From assembly GCF_000165425.1 (NCBI RefSeq), contig NW_001799008.1, positions 124,001 through 188,000 of the forward strand: a stretch of DNA of 64,000 nt, written 5' to 3'. This DNA is from Paramecium tetraurelia. Taxonomy: Eukaryota; Ciliophora; Oligohymenophorea; Peniculida; Parameciidae. Numbering within the stretch: the stretch's first letter is position 1; the number at the start of each line of letters is the position of its first letter. The translations under genes were made by a program, and so were the position numbers. Shown here one piece after another: positions 1-10,375 of this stretch. The notes beneath the pieces were generated by a model that worked only from the letters and a program-made list of their open reading frames with translations, did not search any database and was not told the origin of the DNA.

Positions 1-1450
1 AATTTTTCTTTTCTTAAATTCTTTTAATAATCGTATTCATCCTTTCTCCTATTGCTCAATTGATCTTAATCTAAGAACTTTTTTTCTAGATTTGTAACTC
101 TTTATAGTTAAAGAGATTAAATTCTATTCAAAGTATCTTAGGCCTTTTTGCGTTTGGTAAGTTCTTCTTTAACTTTGGCTTATTCACTCATTTACTTTTA
201 TTTTTCTAACGCTAAAATATGTAAATGATAGAGTATACCTTATAGATCCTTATCTTTATTAAACATTTTTTCAACAACTTTTTGTATAGTATCTGCTTCC
301 TTTTGTTAAGTTTATAATTTAATTTTTCTCAATTTCTCGTCATAATGAGAACTTCTCATGGTTAATTTCTCTAACTTGCTTTCCCATGTAAACCTCTCTT
401 TATTGGAATTGCATTCATTTTCTAAATAATATAGAGAATAGAATTACATTTAACTTACAAGTTACTTAGAGTTTGTGTCATTTTTTCTTCCATAAATTGA
501 TCATATTTTCTTTTGTTTGCTTTTACAGTTTCAAATTTTTATCTTAATGCTTTATCGTGTTCTTCAATCTCCTTTTTCTTTATTTGATCATCAAATTATA
601 ATTTTCTTCCTAATTCTTCAAATCTTTCTAATTATCTCTTTCTTTCATCAATTTATTTCAGATTAAACTGTTTTTCTTTGTTTTTTATATCATTAAATTT
701 CTTTTAGGCTGCATCTGATTTCTTTTTTTTCTTCAATAATTTTTCTTTTGTAATTCTTTCCTTTAATTCAGCAATCTTTTTTTCTCTTTCTTCCATCTCT
801 TATTACAATAGATGTCTCTTCTTTTCGTTCTCCAACTGATGATGGACTTCCTTAGCTTTAACTCCAAGCGCTCTTTGATATTTTCTGATTTCTTTTTCCA
901 ATTATTCCTCTAAAACCAGAACTGGATCTTCTTCATCAAAGGATTCATAGGAATCAGCATTCTCCTCTTCATTTATCTTCAGGTTAACCATCTTTTTATT
1001 GTAGGTTTCGATCAAATCGTTGACTAAACTAAAAAGTGTATATGTATAATTTGAAGATACCCCTCATCTCGATGGAATGATTTTTCTAATTAAATATTTT
1101 GTAACCCTTTGTTCTTCTTGGTGATTTACTTCCTCTTTAGTGAGATCTCCTTGAATGTAACTGTCGATTAAGATGGAGAATATACTTTCCATTTTTTTTA
1201 CATAATGATCAAATCTCATTTTTTGAACTGCTTCAGTGACATCTGGTCCACCAAACTCCTCCAATTTTCTTAATAAGATGTCACAATACTTGAGTTTGAA
1301 GATCGAGGAATCATAACCCAAGGCGAGACATGCCTCTCTGGTTTTGGGACTGTCAGGTCTTATATTCAACCCCTTTTTGGTGTAACTAAACACAGTGGCT
1401 CTCCTGGGTGCAGCAACTCGACTACTGAGTTAGTGCAAGTGCATTTTCAT
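1..1450 (-). CDS. Coiled-coil protein, 3'-truncated by the window edge
   Basis: The start ATG is at 1448-1450 and the frame is still open at base 1, so the C-terminus lies outside. The first 120 residues are globular and contain SPKTREACLALGYD, which resembles the SPR(S/T)LEAC motif at the head of some ciliary coiled-coil proteins such as CCDC177. After an acidic stretch (EESFDEEDP-like, near 900-960) the protein becomes a long Lys/Glu/Gln-rich coiled coil. Introns of 26-27 nt are read near 425-450 and 215-241. The splice near 1030-1110 is uncertain: an in-frame TGA at 1064 must be avoided, possibly with two small introns there. A cytoskeletal role is inference only. Confidence 0.75.
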
Positions 1451-1468
1451 TTAAATTCATATTAATTA

Positions 1469-2993
1469 ATGTCTGAATCACCATCATTAATCACACCACT
1501 ATTACAACAATATCAAGTAGAATTGCAGGCAAGGTTGAATGAGTGCTTTGAAAACAATGAAGTCAAGGGAATGCTGCAATTAATAGATTAATTGGGACAG
1601 GATATAAAGGATGAGCCACAACTCTAAGATCTGCTGAATCTGCAATTATTGAGGAAATTGATGAAGCATCTCTCCTCCACCAATCCTCAACAGGTGAGGA
1701 GTTCAGTAATCATACTGGATGCAATAATGCAACGGAAAATCATAGCCAACAGACTTCTCCATCAAAGAGGTGCCGAAAGAACCATGGTGGATCTAGCAAA
1801 TAGTTTATTGAACTTACAATAATAATTGCGACATACTTCTTTAGAATTGCACATCGATGATCTCCTCATTGGTTTATAGGTCAAATATGTCGACAAGAAA
1901 TAGACAGACTTGAGCGTATTGAAATTGGCCTTGAAATAATTCCAAGATAATAACAATCTGTTCATCAAGCAATTGCAAATAATCTTATCCTCTTGTGAAA
2001 GCATCATAGATTAGTATTATTTATTTGGAGGTCCTTTGCAAGAACTCATTTACGAATATCTTTTAATGATTAGGCAGATGGAAGAAAAACAGTAGGTGAA
2101 CTTCTTGACTCAGGTTTTAGGCATATATGAGAGGTACATCCTAGATGTACAATATACCATATAAGAAATGCAACAAAGAACTTACTATATTAAAATAGAG
2201 AAGTAAATGATCCTGCATCAAATATCCAACATGTATAAAAGTTGTGCTCAACTCTTAAACATGATTCTCGTGTTGCCCGAAGAAATTGGACTACAAAAGA
2301 GAACCTACTTGATGATCAAAGTCCTATACAAATACATTCCAGACTTGAGGATAGCTTTGATGGGACCAATACAATTGGTGATGCGCAATCTCTCCTTGTT
2401 TCTCCATAAAGATGCTCAGGAATACAAGGAAATCACGATATTCTTGTATCAACTTATTCACTCATCAGATTACGATGAGAGATTCAAGTAGTCTCTTCTT
2501 GATGACGAAGATCTTGCATACCTAAGAGAAAACAAGTATATACAATTATCATTTTCATAGGTATTTCTCTGTTAAAGCTCTAAGCTATGTGGATGAGTCT
2601 TAAAGTGTTTCATCTTTGAGACACTTGAACATTCAAGCAGCCTTCCCTTGTTATGTCATCATTTAAGCAGCATCCATCTATTGCTATTCATTCATGGTGG
2701 ATAAACCGAATTCACTCATCTTTTGGAGCTTCAGAACACTCGATTATGATGTATCTTTTGGACTCTTTAAATTGTAAACTATTGAAGACTTGGGAATCAT
2801 AGATTATGTAAATGAAAGGAATGGAGTTAAGTCGTTAATCAAATTATAAAGAATTGAATCTCATAAGTAACCTATCATTGGAGTCACAGTTATATCCAAT
2901 CCAGGGCTTTACAGAATTATATTTGATAATAGTTATAGTTACTTGAGGTCCAAATAGTTATTTTACAGTATCCATTTGCTAGAAACTAAATGA
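1469..2993 (+). CDS. GOLD-domain protein
   Basis: A 499-residue product with one 25-nt intron at 2536-2560. The first ~330 residues are all-helical and unrecognised. The last ~130 residues are a GOLD domain: a hydrophobic beta strand (CYVIIQAASIYCY), SLIFWSFRTLDYDVSFGL, and the closing signature GLYRIIFDNSYSYLRSKQLF with its conserved Phe-Asp-Asn-Ser-Tyr-Ser and Lys. GOLD domains occur in p24 cargo receptors and in cytosolic lipid-binding or Golgi-associated proteins. No signal peptide or membrane segment is visible, so a cytosolic, membrane-peripheral protein is more likely than a p24. Its ATG is separated from that of the divergent gene on the left by only 18 bp. Confidence 0.85.
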
Positions 2994-3061
2994 ATATTAT
3001 CTGTTTATTTTAGATATTTTTGATATTCCAAATTATAAATTAATAAATACATCTAATTATA

Positions 3062-3320
3062 ATGTACACCTAAAAGCCTTTAGGGGTGGTGAAAAAAGTA
3101 GATTATCTAAAGTATAATTATTGGATTAACAGAACTAAGATTGCATAAGATTTTATGATTATAATCTGTATAACTTATAAGAGAAAAATTATTAAATGAA
3201 GCTCAAAATATTGATTTGAAGGAATAACATCTTCAAAAGGTAAGAATAGAAGCATATCATTAAATTCGTTAGGAAAGAAAATGCTAATAATAAAGGTAAT
3301 TGATATTAATGAATTTATGA
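3062..3320 (+). CDS. Possible small gene or coding remnant
   Basis: A frame starting MYTQKPLGVVKK can be joined through a 34-nt GT-AG intron (near 3161-3194) to a Glu/Gln/Lys-rich tail, giving 74 residues and a stop at 3318-3320. The tail has codon use like neighbouring genes, but the acceptor is AAG rather than TAG. A further open frame of similar composition follows (about 3332-3525) and cannot be joined with a normal intron. It may be a real short gene or a decaying copy. Not recognised. Confidence 0.25.
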
Positions 3321-3531
3321 ATCTAATTTGGTCATTGGTCAAACTTAAAGTATTGAGATAATTTTATCAACTAGAATTATAAATTGAATAACAATTAATA
3401 TAAAATTCAATGAAAAATCTAGATTAAAAACTTAAAGGTGATCTCTTCTTCAATAAGTTCTTATTATTAGATAATTAAACAAAGCATAATAAATTTAGAT
3501 ATCCATTCAAAATAATAATGATCATAATCCA

Positions 3532-4431
3532 TCAAAAAGTCTTCAAATTCAACAAATTAGAAACTCCATTTCCAGTTGGAACCCATGTAATATTTGGACT
3601 CTTAGCTAATTATTCGGCAATGTGTTTAGCTGTTTCCAATTTCTTAATTTCGATTTAAGCTATTGATCTAAGTAATATTTCTACCTGTTCCGTATTATTT
3701 GACTGCATCATTAATCAATCTGGCTGCCTCTGATTCTCCTTCAGACAATATGACTTTTGCATTCTTTTCTTCTTCATCTCTCAACACAATGAACTTCTGT
3801 CTTTCGGCCAATTATTATGCCACTTGCTTTGCTTCAATAGCCTAAGCATATTCCTTCATAAATCCTAAATGAGTGATTGACACATCATCCAAGACTATCT
3901 TAAATTCCTTGGCTCTTTCAATCAGACCTTCCTTGATTTCTTATGAGATCTTCTCTCTCATTTTGATTAATTGATCTGCATCATATTAAGCAACGACGGC
4001 TTTTAAGACTTCGTTTGCAATTGATGGTAGAATCTTTTCTTCATAATTCAAACCGATAGTTCTAATGGATTAATCAGTCACTTTACTTATAAATCTCAGG
4101 CAAATAGGATTCAATAGGTTTATGAAGCATTCTAATTGCAATATCCACTGTTTACAAATCCTTTGTACCTGTATGAGATGCCACTGTTTTAGGTTACAAC
4201 CTAACCTCTGCAACAATTGGAGACTATCATATATTCTGAGATCTGTACTTAGATAACGGGGATGAAGAAATGCATTCCTTCTCCGTAGACAGTTTCCTTG
4301 ACTCCTTGGAAACGATCAAATATTAATCCTCTTTAGCCTCCATCCACTGTATAAAAGAATGACTTAAACAGAATTCCACCACCAACAAGTAAGGAACCTG
4401 TTGTTAATATTAGATTTGCAGCTCTTTCCAT
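3532..4431 (-). CDS. PHB1: Prohibitin (PHB1-type)
   Basis: A 274-residue product, the normal length for prohibitin-1, with three 25-nt introns. It has an N-terminal hydrophobic anchor (residues ~6-24), then [54 protein letters not shown] and [11 protein letters not shown], ending in the coiled-coil EAKQVAQQLAERQ. All are hallmark SPFH/prohibitin segments. Prohibitins form ring complexes in the mitochondrial inner membrane that stabilise respiratory subunits and regulate m-AAA proteases. The IFDRF and VYGEG wording fits PHB1 better than PHB2. The segment that looks like an intron (TACAG/GTACAAAG) encodes the conserved TKDLQ and is therefore coding. Confidence 0.95.
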
Positions 4432-5021
4432 TTTTAATTATTATTTATGGACATAAAAACAACAATTAATCAACTAACTTTTACAATGAACAATTTCAAT
4501 CACCAGAAATTGAATAAGTAAACTCAATTTTGAATATAAATGATGCACTTTGAATTACTTTCACTCTATTATTTAGATTGCTAATTGATTCTTTTTTATT
4601 TAGGAGATTATTAACTAGTTACTAAAATAGATTAACTAATTTAATTTTAAACAAATTCATTTATTCAAAAAATTGATCGATAGATCAATTCAAAATGAAT
4701 TAAATTATTATAAATTACTAATTTTATGAAGTTCTTGTTAGTTTCTATTAATTCTTAATATTCATCTTTAATTTGTAGCGGTATTGATTGGGGTTGAATT
4801 TATATTTAAACATTATATAAATCAATGAAAGGAAATGGGTATAGTTAGATTACGATTAATTATAAGGTTAATAATAACTATTTAAAATTTTTATGGCGAT
4901 TCTAAATTAATTTAGTCTTTTAAAAACCAAATATACTTTTATAGGTTGATAATGAAATTTGATATATAGATCTTGTGAAATTTATAATAACTGATTAATA
5001 AAAATATAATATTTTGGAAGG
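4432..5021. other. Intergenic, AT-rich
   Basis: Between the prohibitin start and the receiver-domain remnant. No coding frame, RNA gene or repeat is recognised. The first tens of bases presumably carry the prohibitin promoter, but no element can be named. Confidence 0.5.
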
Positions 5022-5432
5022 AAAGAGAGTGTTGGTGGCTGATGATGACCCTTCTGCTCAAAATTTATGAAGATGATATACGGTGCTCTGAAAGTAGAGT
5101 GCATAGTAGTGGCTAATGGAAAGGAAGCCTTGGAAGCATACCAAAAATCACCTAATTTTGCTCATATTCTCGTGGATATACATATGCCAGTGAAGGAGGG
5201 ATACGATGTAACTGTTTAATTAAATATTAGTCTACAAAATAAATTAGACTTCATGAAAATCAAAAGGATTACCCAGGTACAAAATTCTTGGCCTTAGAGG
5301 AGGTAAATATCATAGTAATTTCAATTTATAAGACGGTAATCCCAAGACAAAGGCAGCATGTATCAGTGCTTGTATGGATGATTAGCTTGCCAAGCCATTA
5401 AAAAAAGAACTGTTATCATAGTATTTGTGATA
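5022..5432 (+). pseudogene. Response-regulator receiver domain remnant
   Basis: Translated in pieces this is a CheY-like receiver domain. It has the acidic pocket VLVADDDPSAQNL, the NGKEAL turn, the phospho-acceptor strand ILVDIHMPVKEGYD, and the late signature MDDQLAKPLKKELL with its conserved Lys. Receivers of this kind usually close hybrid histidine kinases. There is no upstream kinase and no start codon. A one-base shift is needed at 5062-5070, where an in-frame TGA falls between QNL and MKMIYG. A second shift is needed near 5300-5332, and the normal 23-nt intron at 5208-5230 does not repair either. I read it as a decayed fragment of a hybrid kinase gene. Confidence 0.65.
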
Positions 5433-5717
5433 TTTACACAACTTATAAATAATGAGTTTCTACAGTAATTTTATATTAAAGTTTAAATGATGGAATGATA
5501 AGTCGACATTGCTGTTTGGTAAAAGTAAAACTCCCGATGCACATTTAGAAATTACAAAACTCTCCAATTCTCCATCATATGATTCAATCATAATTTATAA
5601 AGATAAGGTAAATAATTTTTAATTCCTTAAATTATTATTAATTCTTTAGATCTTGTAATTATTTTTAGTAAAAGTCTTTCTACATAATTATTTTTATATT
5701 CAATCGGATATCCTAAA
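5433..5717. other. Unassigned stretch with coding-like fragment
   Basis: Contains an ATG at 5452 followed by a frame with TGA at about 5488, then about 35 codons (5490-5606) with good codon use. I could not join these to the membrane-protein gene downstream with normal introns, so they are left unassigned. Confidence 0.3.
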
Positions 5718-6115
5718 ATGGAAAATAAAGAACAGCAAAATGTTTTAGTAAAATGTCATATATATTACTCCCATAGTGTGAAACCAAACAATAGGTGTGC
5801 GAAAATTACGAAGCATTCAAAAAATACTTTGAACAATTACCCAATGAAATAACAAGTAAAGGATTCTAAGAAGAATTATAGGTCTTAAAAAGCAATACAT
5901 TTTGGATAAGGCAACAATTAATACAAGATTTGTAGTATTGTGCTTAGGGGCTTTGAGCAGTGCAGCTCTGACAGCTAGAAGTATTAAGAATACAAAAGTT
6001 ATTAGTCTCTCCTTCTTTCATCAAAGTTACACGTAACACTGTGTTGACATATGTTGGAGCAGGTCTATTCATTGTCCCTGAAGTGTTCAACCCATACTTA
6101 ATTTTTAGATAATGA
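5718..6115 (+). CDS. Small two-span membrane protein
   Basis: With three introns of 29, 26 and 22 nt the exons give a 106-residue protein ending FNPYLIFRQ. The N-terminal half is soluble and helical (CENYEAFKKYFEQLP). The C-terminal half holds two hydrophobic segments, FVVLCLGALSSAALTA and VLTYVGAGLFIVPEVF, separated by a basic loop (RSIKNTK). Without introns the frame breaks twice, and with them it is clean, which supports the model. The two-helix hairpin with a basic loop is the kind of layout seen in small mitochondrial or ER proteins, but I recognise no family. The start may lie further upstream. Confidence 0.55.
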
Positions 6116-6671
6116 TTATTGTTGTACACACATACACACAAATATAATTAATTAACATTCTTTTTAAATATTTACTATCATCTCAATCATTCTAGCTTTT
6201 TTCACAAATAGGATTATAGTGATCTCTGCAAACACTATGTTACTCAATCTATATCAAATAAAGATAGTTCTGAATCTCTGTAATAGCTTTATAACTTTTT
6301 GTCTGTCATTATTTTGTAAGCGGGTTTAACTATAATAATAAGTACCATAATCTAAATATCTAAAAATGAGACTTCACATAAATTATAATCTGGATGAGAA
6401 TTACTTTCTAAAAGAAACATTTAAAAATATCAGATATAATAAATACATATTCTATAATTTAATTGTTATTTCTTATTGATTTATGAATAATTAAATTTGA
6501 AATTGAAATATAATGTAATTAAATAAGTATTGTAAAAAACTGCAGTATTTATTTAAATGATTTAAGATATAGATAACATCTTAAATTGAAATTGATAATA
6601 TTCTTAAACAAATTTCTGAAATATTTTTTAAATGATGTTTGTAATAAAACAAATAATAATATAATTTTATC
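6116..6671. other. Intergenic, very AT-rich
   Basis: Convergent gap between the small membrane protein and the coiled-coil gene on the other strand. No gene, repeat or RNA recognised. Confidence 0.5.
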
Positions 6672-7980
6672 TCATCTTAATTTTTTTGGTTTATCAGAAA
6701 TGCCAGAAATGTTGAGTTCGCTTTGCATTTAGGAAAGTTTGTCTTCCATTCTTCCAATTACATTTTAAAACTTATTCAAAAATTCTTCCTAGAATTCTTT
6801 TTCAACTCTTTTACTATCCTCTTAATCATCAAAATGAAAACTGCGTTTTTAGCAATATTCCCTTGAGTTTTATTATTTTTCCCTTGTAATCTATTGTAAC
6901 TGATGATTTATCTTATTATTGGTGAAAAAGGTCTTTGGTGGCCTTTATGATAGAGGCTATGCATAATTAGGTTAAGTGTGGATATAAGTTGGGGATGGCT
7001 GATTGCATTTTTCATAAAGGGATGGCTAATTACATTTTTCATATAGGACAGGCGATGTCAAAGTTTATTGGTAGATATTTTGATTCAAATTAGGTTGTGA
7101 ATATAAGGGTTATTATGGAACTTATTGTATTTAATGCATCTGTTTCATGTGCTAAGATTACTGCACTTATGTTATTTCGTATTATTTATGAGCAGGTGTG
7201 ATGTTCTAGTTTTGTTGCTATTAAACCTGTTTCTTATCTCTCTCAATAATTCTCTCGTATTGATTCAATAATTCCTTTTATTCCTTGATAACACTTTACA
7301 GTTTTTAGACCTCATCTTTATGTTATTCATATAATTATTCATATTTTTATTTCTCCTCATTAATTTTGTTTTATAGAATGATATTTCTATTCTTCAATTC
7401 AATAAGTTAATCTTCAAACAAAATTTAATGTTGTTATTTACAATTATGAGTATCCTGTTTCTCAATTTCATTTAATTTCTCATAAGATTAGATTAAACCA
7501 CTTTGATTATCAATTATTCCTTGTAATTTTTTTATTTCTTCGAATTATTGTTATTGCAATTACTCTATTGATTTAAGACTATCATCTCTTTGCTATTTTA
7601 TATATAATTCCTTTTGTAAATTTTATTATCTGCATTAATCCAACTAACTAATTAATTTGTCATTCTAATCCTTCAAAATAGTGATTTATTCAACTTATTG
7701 CTCAATTAAGTATTTAGATTCTGAACAGTTTCTTTGCAATTGTTCATTTTCTTATTGTAACTCTAGCATATAATTATTACTTACAAGAATTTTCATTTTG
7801 CAATATGTTAATCGTTTCAGAGACTCTTTAGACCTCATCTGCCCATTCTTCTTTTAGCAATTATTTTTCTTACAATTCCTCGCAAGCTTCTTTAAGTTAT
7901 TATTTGAGAGCATTATTCTATTACATGAGAATAGCTAGACTTCCTTTGATTTCTTAGTATTTTATCTGATAATCACTCAT
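6672..7980 (-). CDS. Gln-rich coiled-coil protein with short tandem repeats
   Basis: A 428-residue product with one 22-nt intron near 7768-7789. Residues 1-290 form a long coiled coil rich in Gln, Glu, Leu and Lys. A low-complexity Gln/Pro part follows with two copies of a nine-residue unit, LYEKCNQPS. The C-terminal ~60 residues are helical again (KRVEKEFQEEFLNKFQNVIGRMEDKLS). Many Gln are encoded by TAA/TAG. No enzymatic domain is seen. The layout suggests a structural protein of the cytoskeleton or basal body, which is inference. Confidence 0.8.
6992..7045. repeat. 27-bp tandem repeat, two units
   Basis: Two adjacent copies of a 27-bp unit beginning GGGATGGCT on the + strand, at 6992 and 7019, differ at a few positions. 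They sit inside the minus-strand coiled-coil gene, and the 27-bp period keeps its frame, producing the nine-residue repeat. Confidence 0.85.
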
Positions 7981-8290
7981 TGGTGGGTGTTGTTATATAA
8001 ATATAAAATTTGAAATTAAATATGTTATAATTTAATGAAAATTTATATTATTTCTAATAATTCAAATTTGTAATTATTCATTTTCTATTTTCTCATTCAT
8101 AATTCATACATGGTATATTAAATAAGTTAATTAATTATTCTCTAAAATATTAGTGGATTTTAAAACTATAAAAAACTTAACTCCTTACTATAAATTTTCA
8201 AAGAAATTTATTCATTCATTTAGAATATTTAAATATTGTAGTTAATTTCTATAATACACAAATATTTTGTTTATTGATATTGATATACTA
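7981..8290. other. Intergenic, AT-rich
   Basis: Lies upstream of the coiled-coil gene and downstream of the phosphatase gene, both on the minus strand. Nothing recognised. Confidence 0.5.
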
Positions 8291-9284
8291 TCATAACATT
8301 CCAGTGGTTCTTGGCAGGAATTTGTCCACTAGATCACTGTGAATACTCGCTAAAAGGCCATATGGATTATTATAATTTTTATCTTCATGGTTATAATTAT
8401 AAATTTATCCCTCTAATCCTACAAAACGACCCTATTTCTATATAATTTGATACTCCAAATGCTTGAATTAGAGCATCAGGTGCACAGATATCCCATTTGC
8501 TGGTTTTACTTCCAATATAAAGATACAAATCTCCCTTACCTTCTAAGATTGAAAGACTCTTCTTGCCAGAACCTCCCATTTGTAGGAGAGGACACCCGAG
8601 AGATTAGATTTTTTATAATGTTTCTTCATTTAATCTGTTTTTTGATATGCACAAAGTGAGGTTGGAAGGATCATATTATGGTTTCAAGAGTTCAAAGGGA
8701 ATCAACGATTGAGTGTCATAGGTATAGAACACCCTTCTTTGAGGATGGTGCCCAAAATATATCTTGGGTTTGAATTCATACTGTTTATCAGCAACCTTAA
8801 CAAATGGTTGGGAAATGATGCCCATTAAAGCTTACTTTTTATATGAGAGACCAATCAAGGTGGTAACACAATCAAAGTCACCCTAAACAAAATCAAGAGT
8901 GCCATCCAAAGGATCAACCCAAACACATAGATCTTCTATTTCATATTGAGTTCTAACCTTTAGATTACTGGGTGTTTTGCTGAAAATATCCTCTGTATAG
9001 AGATTGTGAAAAGTATCAGGCATATCAATTTGCTATTCATAGACAGTGGATTCTTCTCCAACAATCTTTAATTATGGCCTTATATATTAAGGTGAGTATT
9101 ACCAATGCTTATGCAATTGCTACACAATATAGGTTTAGGCTTTGACATCAGCAATAGTGACTGGATCATCGATGCCTTTCCATTTCTGGCCAATATCAGC
9201 TGATAATCGGACTTGATTAATAATTATTGCCGCATTGTAAGCTAATTGAGTGGCAATTGAAAAGAATTCGTGTACTTTAAGCAT
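8291..9284 (-). CDS. 3'(2'),5'-bisphosphate nucleotidase / inositol-phosphatase family
   Basis: A 323-residue product with one 22-nt intron near the 3' end. The metal-binding motifs of the Li+-sensitive IMPase family are present: IVGEES, WVDPLDGTLDF (Asp-Pro-Leu-Asp-Gly-Thr) and SKWDICAPDALIQAFGG (Trp-Asp-x-Cys-Ala-Pro). The stretch GGSGKKSLSILEGKGDLY matches the BPNT1 branch, which hydrolyses 3'-phosphoadenosine 5'-phosphate, a by-product of sulfation. Inositol polyphosphate 1-phosphatase is the main alternative, as the two share these motifs. The start ATG lies 18 bp from the divergent Arp4-like gene. Confidence 0.85.
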
Positions 9285-9302
9285 ATTATTATTTTAATTT
9301 CA

Positions 9303-10368
9303 ATGAATAGCGATGAAATAATATCTGTCGTTGCTGACATTGGCAATCTCTACACAAGAGCAGGATTTACAGGAGATGACTTCCCCAGATGGAGTACTTT
9401 CACAAAATGCACTGAGACAATGCAATTCGGAGATGAAGCATTAGGGTGTGGGAATGGTCAGGTATTGGACATATTACAACCATTCAATCCTGATTTATAT
9501 GAGAATCTATTGAAGAAGATGTTTGAGAAGGTGGGAGTTCAATCGAAGGATTATAGTTTGTTGTTGGCCAATAATTTTCAGACTAAACATGATTTATAAA
9601 AGGTGGTCGAAATATTATTTGAGAGTGTGGAAATCCCTAATTTCTTCACCATTAGGAATGCAACCTTGTCAACATTTTCAGCAGGGCGTTCAACAGCATT
9701 GATTTTAGATATTGGTGCCTATTCAACAACTGCCTCTGCTGTTCATGATGGCTATACATTATTAAAAACCCAAATTTAAGCGCCAATCGGAGGAGAAATA
9801 CTCAATGAGCCATTTAGATAATTTGTGGTTGGAGAATATAATCAATTCAAAAAAACCTGTTTAGCCAGAGACATTAAATAAGGTCTATTAACATATGAGC
9901 AAATTGATTCGTCATAATAATACGAATTGCCCGATGGAAAGTTTATTACCATGTAGTAAGCATAGCTTTCGGAGATTGCAGACAAATTATTTAATAGTAA
10001 TGACAATTTCAAAGGCATCCAACATATGTTATTAGACATAATTAACAACTCTGCCAATGATATCAAATAATAATTGTGTTCTACTGTGATTTCAACTGGA
10101 GGATCATCGAATATTCCTGGGTTTTTGAATAAATTGCAAACCACCTTGTCTGCTTTGGCACCACCAATGTGTAAAGTTAAATTAGTAATGTATCCTTCTA
10201 ATGTAAGTATTCATTTTGACTTATTTTTAGTAAAATCGCTATCATTCAGTGTTTATTGGAGGGTCCATTTTGGCATCATTAAGTTCTTTTCAGTCTCTTT
10301 GGGTGTCTAAGAATGAATACTAGGAGTCAGGCAGATTCAGCATAATAGAAAGAAAGTGTCCTAATTGA
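9303..10368 (+). CDS. ARP4: Actin-related protein, Arp4/BAF53-like
   Basis: A 345-residue product with one 28-nt intron at about 10204-10231. It opens with the actin fold signature VVADIGNLYTRAGFTGDD, has the second phosphate loop as ALILDIGAYSTTASAVHDGY, then STGGSSNIPGFLNKL. It ends [28 protein letters not shown]...IERKCPN. The ending, with Arg-Lys-Cys-Pro near the terminus, is that of Arp4 (ACTL6/BAF53), a nuclear subunit of SWI/SNF-type, INO80/SWR1 and NuA4 complexes. It is shorter than animal BAF53 (about 430 residues). I start at MNSDE rather than at an in-frame ATG 33 bp upstream, which would overlap the divergent gene. Confidence 0.85.
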
Positions 10369-10375
10369 TTAATAA

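Noticed and set aside
4130-4180. A possible 21-nt intron in the prohibitin gene
   Set aside because: The segment encodes GTKDLQ, which is conserved in prohibitins, so it is coding.
5890-6040. Two frame breaks in the small membrane protein
   Set aside because: Introns of 29, 26 and 22 nt remove both breaks and give a clean 106-residue frame.
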